Made by a program: the position numbers and the translations under genes. Of a stretch of 64,000 nt of DNA, positions 32,886 to 45,496 are shown one piece after another. A model generated the notes under the pieces. That model worked only from the letters and a program-made list of their open reading frames with translations, ran no database searches and had not been told where the DNA came from. This stretch comes from Astrocystis sublimbata (lineage: Eukaryota > Ascomycota > Sordariomycetes > Xylariales > Xylariaceae): positions 1-64,000 of the forward strand of contig JAJNNY010000046.1 in NCBI GenBank assembly GCA_022453515.1, given 5' to 3'. How positions within the stretch are numbered: position 1 is the first letter of the stretch; every line of letters starts with the position of its first letter.

Positions 32886-33108
32886 TTCTATGACTTCGTT
32901 TTCCTCGTTCTTTTCATTTCAGATCACGAACTTACTACCCCCCCGGTCACACTCCCTCCGATCATTCTCACCAAACAGGCACCTCTCATCCACCGAACTA
33001 TCTTCTCCTCTTCTTCCCACCCTCACTCGATCCCCGCAATTCCAGCCCACAGCTTACCTGCTCACTAATCGCCATCCTCTACTGCTGCCGTTAGTGAAAT
33101 TCAAGGCA

Positions 33109-33213
33109 ATGGACCCCAGCCAGCAGCACAAAGGTTGGATACCCGTTCCTCCCCCACTCCCCCCAAGATTTTTGCGATATTTTGAAGATTCGTGTGTGAT
33201 CTCTCCGGACTAA
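33109..33213 (+). CDS. Possible small or truncated protein, 34 residues
   Basis: A short frame starting MDPSQQHKGW with a Pro-rich middle (PVPPPLPPR). It follows a CT-rich leader-like region and the third TATA plus C-rich module, which is the only reason to list it. It has no recognised family and no visible continuation by splicing. It may be the 5' remnant of a decayed gene. Confidence 0.2.
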   Translation: MDPSQQHKGWIPVPPPLPPRFLRYFEDSCVISPD

Positions 33214-36200
33214 TTGCTTCGCTTCACTCCGCTGATTAGCCTCCAGTCAATGGCATGATTCGGGTATGAATGGCCAAGGTGCCCCCAGCGTAGGTACATT
33301 CCGCATGAGAGCAACCTCGCAAGGGACCGGGAGCGTTGGCCTCATAAGCGGACTAGCGACAGGGCTGCTGGGAGTCCTCAGACGATAGCTCTCCTCGTGC
33401 CTTGCATACCCAACACATGCACATACACATACACAACATCCTTCATCCCTTAACAAGTATCGACTCCTGCCACCACTCCAATTCCAGTTCTGATCACTAG
33501 AGCAGGTTGTCTGCTAAGAGATTTCGTTACTCCCCTAGCGTTTCTCGGCGCGCAGACAAGACTGACACCTAAGCACCGGTGTCTGACTGGCGAGATGGCA
33601 GGCAGAAAAGGGTTCTCACGCTTCCATGATTTCCGAAAAACACATGAGAAACAAGCATGATAGAAATGGCACGCATGAAGCATCAAGTTCGCGCTAGACT
33701 TACCGACGCCTCAGTCGCCATGGTGATGGTGCTTACTCCTGAACAAAGGGGTGTTGATTGTGACGACAGCCTACAGGGTGCGTACTCGAGCATTTTCTTC
33801 CGTCGAGACTTCCAATCCCTCTTCCACTCCCGGCATCTACCCATCCACATGACCACCCCCACCCACCGTTAGGAACTCGGCCAGAATAAAACCGATTGAC
33901 CCATCGGAAGGTCTCCCCTCCCCCAGGGACAGGACAGGGCCACGAGTGCGGCCAAGAAGCTAATCCCACATAGACCCGAGAGTCGATCGGAATGCACATC
34001 CTCATGTGCGCACATGCGAGTTTGTATCATCTCTCAATTCAGCGATGGTTTTCTTATCCCACAAGGCATGGCCCTTCACCTTGCCACCAAATCCGCGCGA
34101 ACGGCAATTGAAACGATGTTTGTTCTGCTTTTCTCACACGGCCAGACGACGTCCCCAGTACCTAACACCGCCCTCTTCCATACCTACCCCCTCGACAAAC
34201 GCCGCACATTGCGCGTGTATGAGAAATATCCTTCCTGGAGGGAACGATGACTTATGAGCCAAGACCCCGCAGCCTCGACGGCGCCAAAGGTTCCTGTTCC
34301 TGCCACTTTCCCAAAGACAGCGTACCTCTATCATCACTTCCATATGCCCATTGAATATTTCCTGCTCACTGCTGCCGCTTGCTTTCTGCCCTCCCCTCCA
34401 TCCAACACCCCTCATATCATACAAAGTCTCCTCTACCAGGGCTCGTGAACTTCGGTTCTACAGCGGGAGCAATGGGGAAGCGACCGCCACCGACGACGAA
34501 ACAACATTAAGTATTCGATGGCGCCCAATAGCTAGCTACAGAACAGAAGCCCGAGAAAGACGGTGCAGACTAACAGGCGTCCCTCCTCGAAGCCGGTGGC
34601 AGAGCTTCGTCCCAGTGGGGTGAGGATTTTGGGTTGTCGTCATACAGCTATCGAATACCATACTTCAATCTGCTATCCTAACGTTGAAGATCCTCCAGTG
34701 CATGGACCGGACTTCAGCGGCCGGTAAGATATTATGCAGGGCAGTCTTTCTTTCGGTAGGTAAGTACCTAGGGAAAGGCAGCAGCTCATCATTGATCCCC
34801 AGGTGGGCGGCGGCAGGAATCCTGGATGGGAATGGGAAGCAGCAGCGGTGAGTCGCATCGCGATCTCCAATCCAAGCTATACTTCTTCTCATAGGCATCG
34901 ATCCATCCATCTAGAAGAACCGCACAGAACTTGGCACCTAACTGTTGACCCCCAGGTGTTTCAGTCGCTCCTACAGCCAGGCCACTACTCGCCTATTACC
35001 AAGAGTGCGGAATTCCTCCTGATCCCTCCGTGCAGTTCAGCCAAGCTCCAGTCCAATCTAACGGACTGTCCTGTCCTGTCCACAGGTACCTAGTCTTCGG
35101 GGAGAAGCCTTCCACGCTTCGATTCGGGGACGATATCGACTATCGTATGGTACAGCGCAACGAACCTCCCTGTCCCTCGGCTCAGGTACGTCAAACCAAG
35201 ATCGGTGATGTCCGGCACATCCGCTGTATAATCATCAATATCAGCAGCAGCAACGTGCGATTCCGGTTGAAACAACATTTCATCCCAAGATGTAAGCTAT
35301 CCATTAATATATTCCGCAGGCCTCCGTTAAGGCGCATCGGGTATGAGGTGCATGAACACCACATTGTTCCAGGATCGAGTGGATGCTGTTGATAATGGTG
35401 CAGGTAGCGACGGCGTGTGTCATTGCAAAGATTCCCCTTGCGAGAATGCCTAACATTGCCAGCGGCTAATGCGCAGCCAGGGCCTTGACTCTTCCAGACC
35501 GATTCGCCTGTGTGCTAATTCATTCGACTGTCACCGGGCAGGAAGCATTTGCGAAGCAGATCGTATGAACTTCCCATCGCAAAGCGCTGTATAAGTCCTG
35601 CTGTGTGTTTGTGTGCATGAGCTACGTTGGGGATACTTGCTTGGATGTCTTGGCTGACGGTCAGTGGCCACCTCCTTCTGCAAACCAATCAGTTCAATTT
35701 TGCGAAATTGCTTGAGGGAACAGATAATCTTCCTGTCCAGCAGGAAACCCCCGGGACAACATAACATGCATCCTGCGGGTTCCTGCCCCATCTCTGGGCC
35801 TGTCTACTACCTTAGAAGCTGACGTCTCGTTCCATTAGCTACATTTCATACTTCATCCCCTTCACCTGCCACACCGCACTGGCCGGCGTGTGTGTGCCTG
35901 GCCTCGCCTGAGGTATCACGCCGCCATCGTCTCAGCGGGCAGGGACCTACCTACCTGTGAGTTCCGATGTCTTCCTGATCCTTGTCTGACTCGACAACAG
36001 CACGAAAATCAATTTTCTGGCAAGTCAGTTATCTGGGACTTCACCGACGAGAGAAAGGTATCGGATGAGCAAAGCACACTTACACTGGATATCGCCAGCG
36101 CCGCCAGCGCTTCGCTCTTTCCCACCTTCCTCGCCGAGCCAGGAACTCGGGTGGTGAGCAAGCTTTTGTGACATAGCCAGCACCTCACAGTGGGTTTGCC

Positions 36201-36907
36201 AGGCTAGGCTATCAATCCGGTCGATAATCGATTGCATGAGATCGATTCGGCGGCGGTGAAGGCTCTGGGTAGGTAGGTAGGCAGGTTCATCAAAGCCAAG
36301 CCATGAGCGATTGTATGGTTGTCCACGGATGGACTCCAGCGCACTCACTCACTAACAAAGGTTGATATTGAAGAGGAGTGGCAGCAGGTGAGCGTCAACT
36401 CGTATGTATGAGCGGCTGAAGAACTTGATCATTATAGATGCAGCGAAGCTGAGAGGCTACGAGGGCTTCATTCAATGCGGTCAATCGGTCAACTACTCTA
36501 CTTCCTCGGTGTCTGAGTACCTAAGGCATATACTGCGACACGCCTCATCATGTAGATGGGATGTACTGTGAGTTGATGCTTCCGTGGAATCCCCATTTCT
36601 GAAATTTGGTTCCGGACACCATGCTATCACAGCATGTTGTTATCATGACTGTCGCTGTCGCCGGAGAAATGATCATGATCACCTGCTACCAACATGGTCT
36701 CTTGCCCGGTCACCTGATCGATGGCCATACGCTCGATTGAATCGCAGTGCTTTCCTCGTCTTGACTCTATGTTGTATCGACTGCGTTCAAGACCCCCGAC
36801 GAAAAAGGCAAGATTCCAATCATGAGGACCCAGCTACGCTTACTGCAAAGCACTCGTGCCAGTCAACCTTCCACTGGGCACCCCCCCCCCCCCCTTCAAA
36901 CCCTCTC
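33214..36907. other. Gene-poor region, last part
   Basis: About 3.7 kb with only short unsupported frames. Short TACCTACCTA and TAGGTAGGTAGG tracts occur near 35948 and 36270. A C14 homopolymer lies at 36881-36894, about 13 bases past the stop of the DsbA-like gene. Confidence 0.35.
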
Positions 36908-37664
36908 TCAGACAATATTCTTCCCCAACCACTCTTCCCACTGCTCCTTCGTCCACCCCGAGCTAATATCCCCCGCAACAACGCCATTGAAAATAACCGT
37001 CGGACTCACATGCACGCCCACCAGCCGTGCCGTCTTCACCAGCACCTTGACATCATCCGTGACCTTATTGCCACTGTTCAGACCGCCATCCTCGCCAGGC
37101 TTGTCGCTAATCTTGAGGCGATCATACACTTGTCCCTCATCCACGCCCACTGTGGAAGCAAGTTTCGCCAACCTGCAATAAGTGTCGTTGCGCGTCTCAT
37201 TGACGACGCTGACGTCAAAGTAACTCTTCTGCTCCTTGAAGAGCGCCTCACTGAAGGGCCAGAACTTCTCCGGCGAAACCTGCAGCACGGCCACGGCCGC
37301 CTCGTGAACAAGCGTCGACGACGGGTGCCACGGCTGGATCTGCTGGCGGAAGATGAACTGCACACGGCTGTTCCACTTGGGGTTGGAGCGGACGAGGGGC
37401 GCGACTTTTAGGACCTGGTGTTAGCTTCCGTTCGACTTTGACTTTGAATTGGGGTTGAGGTCATGAATTGGTGTTCTTTTGAGGGAATTGGTGGAATTCA
37501 TTGTGCTTACCCGTGTTGTAGACGGTGTTGAACTGCTTCGCGGAGAAGGGACACACGTAGTCGAGGAAGAGCTCGAGCGTGTGCAGCGCGGGCGGCACGG
37601 CGCCGATGACGGCCGGGGTGGAGAAGACGAGCTTTTGGCCCGCGAATTTGGGGGCGAGCGCCAT
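36908..37664 (-). CDS. DsbA-like thioredoxin-fold protein
   Basis: Exon 1 is 37511-37664 and exon 2 36908-37404, giving 216 residues. The intron 37405-37510 starts GTAAGC and ends AAAAG. This acceptor is chosen because it alone keeps phase and gives the family-like join TVYNTVAPLVRSNPKW. The strand-helix start reads LELFLDYVCPFSAKQF. Later sequence includes FIFRQQIQPWHPSSTLVHEAA, an inserted helical domain and VHVSPTVIFNGVV with the cis-Pro loop. The active site is CPFS rather than CPxC, so only one cysteine remains. This points to a GST-kappa-like or non-oxidase role rather than disulfide exchange (inference). No signal peptide is seen. It is a common conserved fungal protein of unknown biological role. 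Confidence 0.8.
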
Positions 37665-39587
37665 TTTTGATTGTCGTTGTGTTCGCGATTGTTTTGTTAC
37701 GATGACCTCAATAAGATCGTTGGTTTGTTGAGATTATGAAGCGTGATTGGTTCCAGATCTATCTGTTTGTTTGGTGGGTTGGGTGGGCAATTGATGACGG
37801 ACGGACGATGAGGGGTGCAGGCAAGGTCCGTTGAGAGCCGCAATTGGAAGCTGCAGTGACGCCATTTCCCGCCATTTGCGAGTGACGTGATCTGACATCC
37901 ACCTGTCACAACCTGTCTTATCAAAATGATTCTTTGAACTATATTCATAGCATACTATGCTTATGACACGCCACAGCGAATGCCGAGGTGCATACAACTG
38001 ATTAATGCAAAGGATTTGGAGAAAATAGACATGAACAGCAACTAATGACATGGTTGTATAGTTATATAATTACAAATAAGATGACTTGCAACTTAAGGTA
38101 ATAATCCTCATAAATAGAGCCGGTACATTCTAGAAACTCAATTCGGAAAGACTAGAAAGCATCTCATCTTATCCACTCGTTCGCGAGTATATCATCAGCT
38201 CAATTACGAAAGCTCCTCTTCAGTAATTATTGCTATGTCTTGGCTTAAAACATATTTTCAAACGTAACAGATGAGTGCCCCAAACGACCATCATGCTCCT
38301 TGAGAGAGTCACCCTGGTGTTTCATCCGCAGTTGCAACTGACTGGCTGTTCATTTTGTTATGATTAGTAATAGAATTCAATTGATGTTTAAGACTTTATC
38401 GAAAAACTATCAAGCCTGACCGAGACAGGAACCTCTTCTTACAATTGTTTTATAACACCCCATTGCGCCCTTAAGTCTTACCATATTACCAAGGATATAT
38501 ATGTAGTTTCTCCTATAAGTGTGTTGTGGATACTACATTTCATTCGATGCTTGAGATCAAGGTATTATCTCGAAGCGCATGCATAAAAATGAAGATTTTC
38601 TCTAGTCCCAGCCAACTGATGCCGATCGCCTCCTGTTCTCACTGCTCATCCTTTCTATTTAATCACTCCTCTTTCCAAATGCTACAAATACAACAGGTTT
38701 ACCACAGAGGTGTGATTATATCTACACCGAATACGTGCTCTATAGACCAAAGATGTGGCTCTTACATAACGATGAAAGAGGATATGTAAGAAGTTGGGAA
38801 AATATTGGAAGCTGCAATTCAGGGGGCAGTGAGTGATGAAGGTCGGCTAGAGAATCCCTCGAGCTCTTGTAGGTGTGACCGCAACTGAAGTTTCGGCAAA
38901 GTCGCTGAGGAGTCTGGGGACTCAATCTTCGATGGCGAAGCCTGATTACCTACTTTTCGTCAAGATACCATGCGCCATTTTAATTTTTGCCCAATCTCTC
39001 ATCATCCACATTGTAAGGCATCCCAATGTTAAAGATTTGCTAAAAGAACGCCTCATGAAATTGTGAACATTCGGGCGAAAGGGCAGAATGGTTGCTAAGC
39101 GTTGCCCTCAAAGCACCCGGGGTCGAGACAATAAATAGTCACATGGACCTACCTCGCTATTCGGGGTTGGAATGGGGCATTTGAAGCTACGTTAGCTACT
39201 TAGTTAGCTTCTTCCCCATGAATTCGGTGATGGCTCTAGCCAATATCGTAGTCGTGGCGCAACCTAGAATCTTTGCGGCTAGTGTGTGACACATAAAAAC
39301 TCCATTTGCATTTCTTTGACGGGTTTTAAGTCTAGCTTCCTCGCCTTCAGCTCAGCTTGCATCTTTGCCAGCTAGACATTTACATAATATGTATCAACTA
39401 ATTAAATCTGCGAGTGTGACCATTGCGATGATTAAAAGACAGTAGCTTGGTCTTCCCTCTTATCCTGACATCTGCTTGTTTTTATTTCTGCTTTCTTTCC
39501 CGTAGTTACTGGGATAGCTGGCAGATCTTGATATCCATACTCGCCAGCCACTCTCCGAAAATACCCCGAAAGATCCCTTTGCCCAAG
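37665..39587. other. Intergenic region without a recognised gene
   Basis: About 1.9 kb between divergent genes (DsbA-like on minus, HPP family on plus). It is AT-rich, with only short frames that resemble nothing known to me. It should contain both promoters. Confidence 0.4.
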
Positions 39588-40391
39588 ATGCAAATCCTAT
39601 CGCCAGCAAAGCGTTACGTTTCTTGGGTACCTCACTGGTTCGGTTTCCGCCCCAACAACACATCAACATCAACCAAACAACAAGGTCCTCCAAAGATATA
39701 CGTTCCGTACGTGTGGGCGTTCGTGGGAGCCTTCGCCGGCGTTGCAATCCTGCAAGCCATCTTCGGGCAATCAGCATATTTCATCGAACGAGGTGTACCT
39801 CCTCTCGTAGCCTCATATGTAAGTATTTCTACATTTTCTACACCATCGTATGTATCTAAAAAATTACGTGACTGACTGACTATATCCAACTACACGCAAC
39901 AGGGGGCATCCGCCGTGCTATGCTTCAGCGCAATCGAGGCTCCTCTAGCGCAGCCCCGAGCCGTGATCGGCGGCCACTTCTTCAGCGCTTTGACGGGCGT
40001 CATCTTCGCGCGGATATTCAGCATCAACAACATAGCCGAGCATGAGTACCGGTTAGCATGGCTCGCCGCTTCGCTATCCACTGCCACGGCCATCGTAGTC
40101 ATGATGCTTACCAAGACACTGCACCCGCCCGCGGGAGCAACGGCATTATTGCCTATACTGGAGCCTGCGATCAATAAGCTCAGCTGGTACTTGCTGCCTG
40201 TTGTGCTGCTGTCTTCTACGGTCATGGTCGCCGTGGCGCTGCTGACGAATAACGTCCAGCGGAGGTATCCGACCTTCTGGTGGTCGCCGAATAAGCCTCA
40301 GCCGAAAACGCTGCCGATATCTGAAGATATGGCCAAGTCGCATACCCAGGCCTCGTCGGAAGAACGCCCAACCCAAGACCAGCGTGTTTGA
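39588..40391 (+). CDS. HPP-family integral membrane protein
   Basis: Exon 1 is 39588-39818 and exon 2 39903-40391, with intron 39819-39902 (GTAAGT...CAG), giving 239 residues. The HPP domain is marked by the eponymous motif in LHPPAGATALLP and by GASAVLCFSAIEAPLAQPRAVIGGH. Four to five hydrophobic segments span about residues 43-195. The C-terminal 40 residues are polar and Ser/Gln-rich. HPP proteins are membrane proteins of poorly known function; one plant member carries nitrite, and bacterial ones often sit beside CBS domains, which are absent here. The start at 39588 is the first ATG that leaves a sensible polar N-terminus. The gene is convergent with the FAD monooxygenase, with only 166 bp between stops. 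Confidence 0.85.
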
Positions 40392-40557
40392 GTGGGCGAG
40401 ACAACATGGCAGGGGCTTGTACAAGTTGGCTTACGAAAAGCATCGCGAGATATTCACGAATTGGTTTATGAGCCTGCTATTTATAAGCGGATCCAATAAT
40501 CACCCAAATAATGATTCGCAAGTAATATATCTGTTATCACGTGCTTATGACCAGCGT

Positions 40558-42358
40558 CTATTCTGTTGTAACATCGAATACCTTCTCGAACAAAGCTTCC
40601 AGCTCAGATGCTGCGTTCTCGTCAATCGGCAAGACGGCGCAAATCCAGCCATCTGGTCGGATCACGAATATGCCACCGAGAGCCTTATTCCGCCCAAGGT
40701 ATTTCCAGTATCCCTCCATAATCTCGATATCGAAATAAGCGCGTCCCAAAGACCCATATACCGATGGACGTCTCTCTAAAAAGATTGTTAAGTAGGATAT
40801 ACAGTTGTCTGTTCCACTAGTCTTAGCATAACATAACAACAAATCGTCACGCACCCAGCAGAGACTCACGTCTTATATGCCCTTGGAGAAGCTCCGACTG
40901 CTCTACCTTGCGCAACCCTGCCTCTTTCGCCTCTTCGAGGTCGCGTCCAACAAAGAAAAGGACGTAAAAGCGACTGTTATTGGGAGTTTCTCGCATCAAG
41001 CGCGTCCGCTCAAATGTCCCAGGTCGTAGGAGAGGAATATCCAGTGCTCTCTCGCCGGGCCTCACGTTTCCTATCCTAGACCAACGACCACCACGGACGA
41101 GCGGGTTATCCGCCCTAGGCTCGTAGGAGATGCCCAAGCCGCTGCTAAAAGTGCCTGCCTGCTCCATAATCACTCCGAGTACTTCATTGACATTAGCATT
41201 CGGGTCTCCCTGCCAGTTCTCCGGCAGGCGGTTCGTCATAAGACGACTTATGTCCGCATCGTACTGGATGAGTTTCAGGACGTTCGGGCGCCTTTCCATC
41301 TCGTAAGTCTTCAAGAGTTCAGGGGACGCCAAGCCCCTGAGCACGTATGAGAGCTTCCAGCACAGGTTGACGGCATCGTGGATGCCGGTATTCATGCCCT
41401 GCGCCGCGCCCGACGAATGCGTATGGCAGGCGTCGCCGACCAGAAACACGCGGTTATGAACGGAGAAGTGCTTCGCAACCCGCTGTCCTACGGTGTATAT
41501 CGTCCACCAGTCTACCTTTTCGAAATCGAGAGTAAATGGCTTGACTGCAGCGACAGCTTCGGCGATGGCGGCTTTCTCGTCGAAATCGGCGTATGAATTG
41601 GCTCGATCATCTGTGAAGGCGTAGCCTATGCGAGTTGCGCCGCGATCCAGACCAACCCACAGCACGTTGCCGTGGGTAGGCGACTCGATGGAGCAGTAGG
41701 TGCGCGGCTTGGGCATATTGGTCTTGACATGGCCGTCGATCCTGACCCATCGGTCCTCACTCGTCGAGCCTTCGAAGGGTATCCCTAGTAATCGCCGAAC
41801 TGACGAGCGCCCACCATCAGCTCCAATGAGACATCGGCAGTGTATAGTTTTGCGAGCCTCATCATCCCCACCATACTTTACCGTTGCCGTAATCGAGTGA
41901 TCATTGAACGACGCCGTTTCATCAACATCCACCCCAACGAGTTCAACAGGGGCTTCGACCTCAACACCTAACTTCTTCAACGCCCTGCGAAATATTTCTT
42001 CCTGATACTTCTGCCTCAGCACCAGCGCAAAGTCAAACACCGTATTGTTCATCCGATTCATGAAGCTCCAGCCCCGCCCATGCACCTCGTTACCCCGCGC
42101 ATCGTACGCCACCGTCTGTCGGCACGCAAAGGCCTCCTGCAGTAGCTCGTCCGCCAAGCCCAGCTGATCGAGAAGCTCGCTCGTGCGCGGGAAGAGGGTG
42201 ATGGCGCGGCCGTACGTGTCTTGGACGGACTTGGCGTGCTTCTCGATGATGCGGACGGAGACGCCGCCGCCGAAGCGGGCTAGTTGGTATGCTGTGATGA
42301 GGCCGACTGGGCCGGCGCCGACGATGAGGACGTCTACGTGAGTTTCGTCGCTAGACAT
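40558..42358 (-). CDS. FAD-dependent aromatic monooxygenase (phenol 2-monooxygenase-like)
   Basis: Exon 1 is 40870-42358 and exon 2 40558-40775, with intron 40776-40869 (GTGAGT...TAG), giving 568 residues. It belongs to group A flavoprotein hydroxylases, which use NAD(P)H and O2 to hydroxylate aromatic rings. Seen are the dinucleotide-binding GAGPVG (14-19), the DG motif in GADGGRSSVRRLLG (DG at 181-182), and the second FAD motif VFLVGDACHTHSSGAAQGMNTGIHDAVNL (GD at 308-309). A C-terminal thioredoxin-like domain follows (about 400-568, with FYVLFFVGRD and FVIRPDGWICAVLP), as in phenol hydroxylases. It could serve catabolism of phenolics or a secondary-metabolite route; no biosynthetic cluster surrounds it. 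The substrate cannot be told from sequence. Confidence 0.88.
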
Positions 42359-43280
42359 TTTATCAACATGTAAAAATTATGGGATATTGTTTGTCTCATA
42401 TTGAGAGGCGGCCAGAAAGTAAGCCATGTCGACGATTGGAGTTGCAAGCGTTATCCCTTCTTTTCCTGTCGTCGTTATCTTGACCCAAGCGATTCTCATT
42501 TTCGGCTTGGAATATGTATGTATCATGCCACTCGAGGTGGTAGCCGAACTGGCTACTACCACCCACTTACCACCATGTGGTTGCATTTTATGCACCCAGA
42601 TATATATCAGTTTGGGTATATTGGAGGCCATATAACAGCACCTGCAACAATGCATGCACGGGCCTGGGCAGCATACAACCAACCAGACTTGCGAGGCTTT
42701 GCGTCGTCATCTTACTTGCAGAGTATTGATACCATGTGTCAGTGGGATATAAAATCAAATGGAATCTCTGGACCGCAGCTGCACTTTTTAATCTGTGCAC
42801 ATGTAAGGCAAAGCAATATGTGGATGCGTCAGATTGTGTATAGTTATCTCATATAATTGTAAGCCAGGTTTGTAAATATGAAGGGAGCCAAGAGACTGGG
42901 GGGAGAGAGCCCTGAGACAGAGACAGAGCTCTGTAAGGCGTATGCCCAGCTAGTGCCGCCTAGACTCCCTGCTGGACTCAAGCAAAGGCAACACTGATTG
43001 GCAGCCCGCCCTGCCCCGCACACGTCATCTGGTGATTTCAGCTGCCGTGGTACGTTCAGCGCAGCTTGCCTCTGATTAGGCGGGCATCTAAGTGGTAAGT
43101 GTTTCATCATCGACAGCTATAAGCCAACGACCTCAGTAATCCAAACCTACCTACCTGCTTTGTTAATCTTCTCAGTTTCACCCACAACATAACAACAAAC
43201 CCCATCAACTATAACTTCACATCAGGTCCTTTGCCCAAACCCACTTGACCCAGATCTCTGCTCGTACACTACCCTACAAC
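42359..43280. promoter_or_regulatory. Divergent intergenic region
   Basis: About 920 bp between the FAD monooxygenase start (minus) and the DUF7721/beta-flanking-type gene start (plus). The right part is CT-rich with CAACATAACAACAAACC-type leader sequence. A possible TATA-like ATATATATC lies near 42600. No gene is supported. Confidence 0.4.
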
Positions 43281-44562
43281 ATGGACAGACTACAAGGTAA
43301 GTCCCGTACCGTACCCCTGAACTACCCCGCAACACCGTATAGATACCCCGCCATGATACAGTCAGTCAGTCATGCGGCCCGATCTTGGGAGACGAGATCT
43401 TGGTACTGATAGTCGCGGAACGCTGCCGACGATCCGAACAGACACAAACAGAATACTGATCTGCAATAACAAATAGATTTCATCGGCGGTGCGGGCGGTA
43501 ATGGTAAGACAACCCCAAAAAACCCACATCAAATGCATAAAGCGATTGGTCGTCGAGATAAGATGATACCTTAAGTCCCTCCCCAGCACGATAAGAAAGA
43601 AAGAAAGCGCGTAAAAGCTCACACACCTCTTTTTGTTCAATGTAGCGACCCACGGCGGCGCATACCCCGCCGGCGGACCCCGCGCCGACGACAACGACGA
43701 CGACCTGCGCGACGCGGCTCAGCACGCAAGCAACCACGCCGGCAGCTCGGGCGACACGGACCTGTTCTCCAGCTTGCTCGGGGCCCTGGGGCAGAAGAAG
43801 CAGAAGCTAGCTGATGAGGACCTTGATGAGGAGGGTGAGTTCCATCATTCCTATACCCTGTGTCATAGAAAAAGAGGAAAAGGGATAAAAATAAACGAAA
43901 GAGAAATGAAAGCCTAGAAGACTGACAATACCAACAACACGCAAAAGAGGCCGTCCGCACGCACCAGCAGTACTTCAAAGGCGACGACGACAACGGTCGC
44001 GATGCCGACGACCGGTCCATGGGTTCTGCGGCAGCCATGCAGGCTCTGAAGATGTTCACAGGCGGCGAGAGCGGGAACACTGGTGTACGTTTTACCTTGG
44101 CTTCCTCACTCCTCATTCCCCCAAATTCCCCAGTTTTCAACACTCCATTATTCGAAAACAAATATTATCTATCAAGAACGACACGCATTGACACTCAAAC
44201 ACTTCTGCTGACACCAATTCGTGTACTTCTAGAAAACCAGCAGCCAAAGCGCCTTCGTAGCCCTCGCCATGGCCGAAGCCAGCAAGGTAAGCCAACCACC
44301 CCCGCTCCCCTCCCCCTATTCCACTTCAACCTCATCACCATGTTTGTTGCGCCGGGAGTCTAATGCATGCACCTATGCATAACAGCTCTTCGACAAGAAG
44401 GCCTCCCAAGGCAAGGTCTCGAGCGACAGCAGCAAGGAGTCGGCCGTCATGCAGGCCGGCGAGATGGCGCTCAAGATGTACATGAAGAGCCAGGGCACCC
44501 AGCAGTCTGGTAGCGGAGGCGGTGCGTCCGGGCTGTTGAGCCTGGCTTCGAAGTTCATGTAA
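43281..44562 (+). CDS. DUF7721/beta-flanking-type protein
   Basis: Six exons: 43281-43296, 43477-43503, 43646-43834, 43948-44084, 44233-44286 and 44386-44562, giving 199 residues. All introns are GT-AG and all phases match, which strongly supports the model. The protein is soluble and Gly/Ser/Ala-rich. It starts MDRLQDFIGGAGGN and has acidic DDNDDDLRDAAQHAS, QYFKGDDDNGRDADD, SMGSAAAMQALKMFTGG, SAFVALAMAEASKLFDKK and a Gly-rich end. Repeated short Ala-rich helices (AMQALKMF, GEMALKMYM) suggest a helical bundle. This matches the conserved fungal proteins annotated as beta-flanking protein or DUF7721, whose function is unknown to me. Two very small exons (16 and 27 nt) begin the gene. Confidence 0.8.
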
Positions 44563-45496
44563 GAGATCAGTCAGTCGGTTACAATGATAGGGAAGCTACC
44601 TCGATTTAATCGCCCAGCTATCGGTATTCTAATCTTAGACGAGTGTTATACAATCCGATGAATGATGAACTCCGATTTGAGCACATATTCGCACTCATAC
44701 TCACTCCGGCGATAACTAAATTTGAGCTTTAGGTGATGCGATGCTTGCGATGACTGGGTACCGTGTCATGCTCGTGAACCTACCTACACAGCGAGAAAAA
44801 AAAAAGCATGTCTTGGTGTGTTTAATAAACTTAATTTCTTCGACTACCTAAGCCATAAATACCTCGAAGGTGTATGTCTGTGTCTGCGTCTGTATCTGCT
44901 TCTCTGTCTAATTGGTTTGGTCCGATCTGGTCTGGTGCCGGAGGAGGATGCGGAGATAATGCTGTTGATGTGAATGTGGATGCAATTAACAACCGTGTCA
45001 AAAAAGCATCCTTTTCTCTCCTCTCCTCTCCTCGGAACCTTGAACCGATATAAATATAACTCCTGTTCTTCCTGTAAAAGTAATTGTTGCCTTGTGTGAG
45101 ATATGTTATCCGTTTACTCCCCTCCCGCCGTTAAGAATGCAGCCAAGCCAATAGTATAGTAATACCTACCTACCTACAACAAAGCTCAATCGTAAATCAG
45201 ATAGATCGTAGCCGGATGGATATCTCGAGAATTAAAATTTCGTTAAGTTCTTGTGTGTGAATAAGCGTTAGATGTCGTAAGTTGAATGTGTAGTAAATGG
45301 AGCGGAATTTGGCCTGCCAATGACCATGGTCGTTTCATCATCATCATCAACACCATGGGCGGAAAAGTCTTTTATGCAGCAGCCGGCGTACAACGCTTTT
45401 ATCAAAAGATACAAAAGAAAACAAAAGCGCCCTCGATGTGACGAATAAATTGCCGTCCCAAAGAGAGGTCAGGCTATTCATATGAGGGCGTATTGA
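44563..45496. other. Convergent intergenic region
   Basis: About 930 bp between two convergent genes. It holds 3' UTR-like AT-rich sequence and a TCTCC pentamer run near 45016-45036. No gene is recognised. Confidence 0.4.

Noticed and set aside
36881..36894. C14 homopolymer as a functional element
   Set aside because: It lies just past a stop codon and is most likely a simple slippage tract or sequencing artefact.
36584..37411. Plus-strand frame of 275 codons opposite the DsbA-like gene
   Set aside because: It overlaps the DsbA-like exon antisense and reads through a C14 run; no family resemblance.
37405..37420. CAG acceptor at 37413-37415 for the DsbA-like intron
   Set aside because: It leaves the reading frame out of phase; the AAAAG acceptor slightly downstream restores a family-like join.
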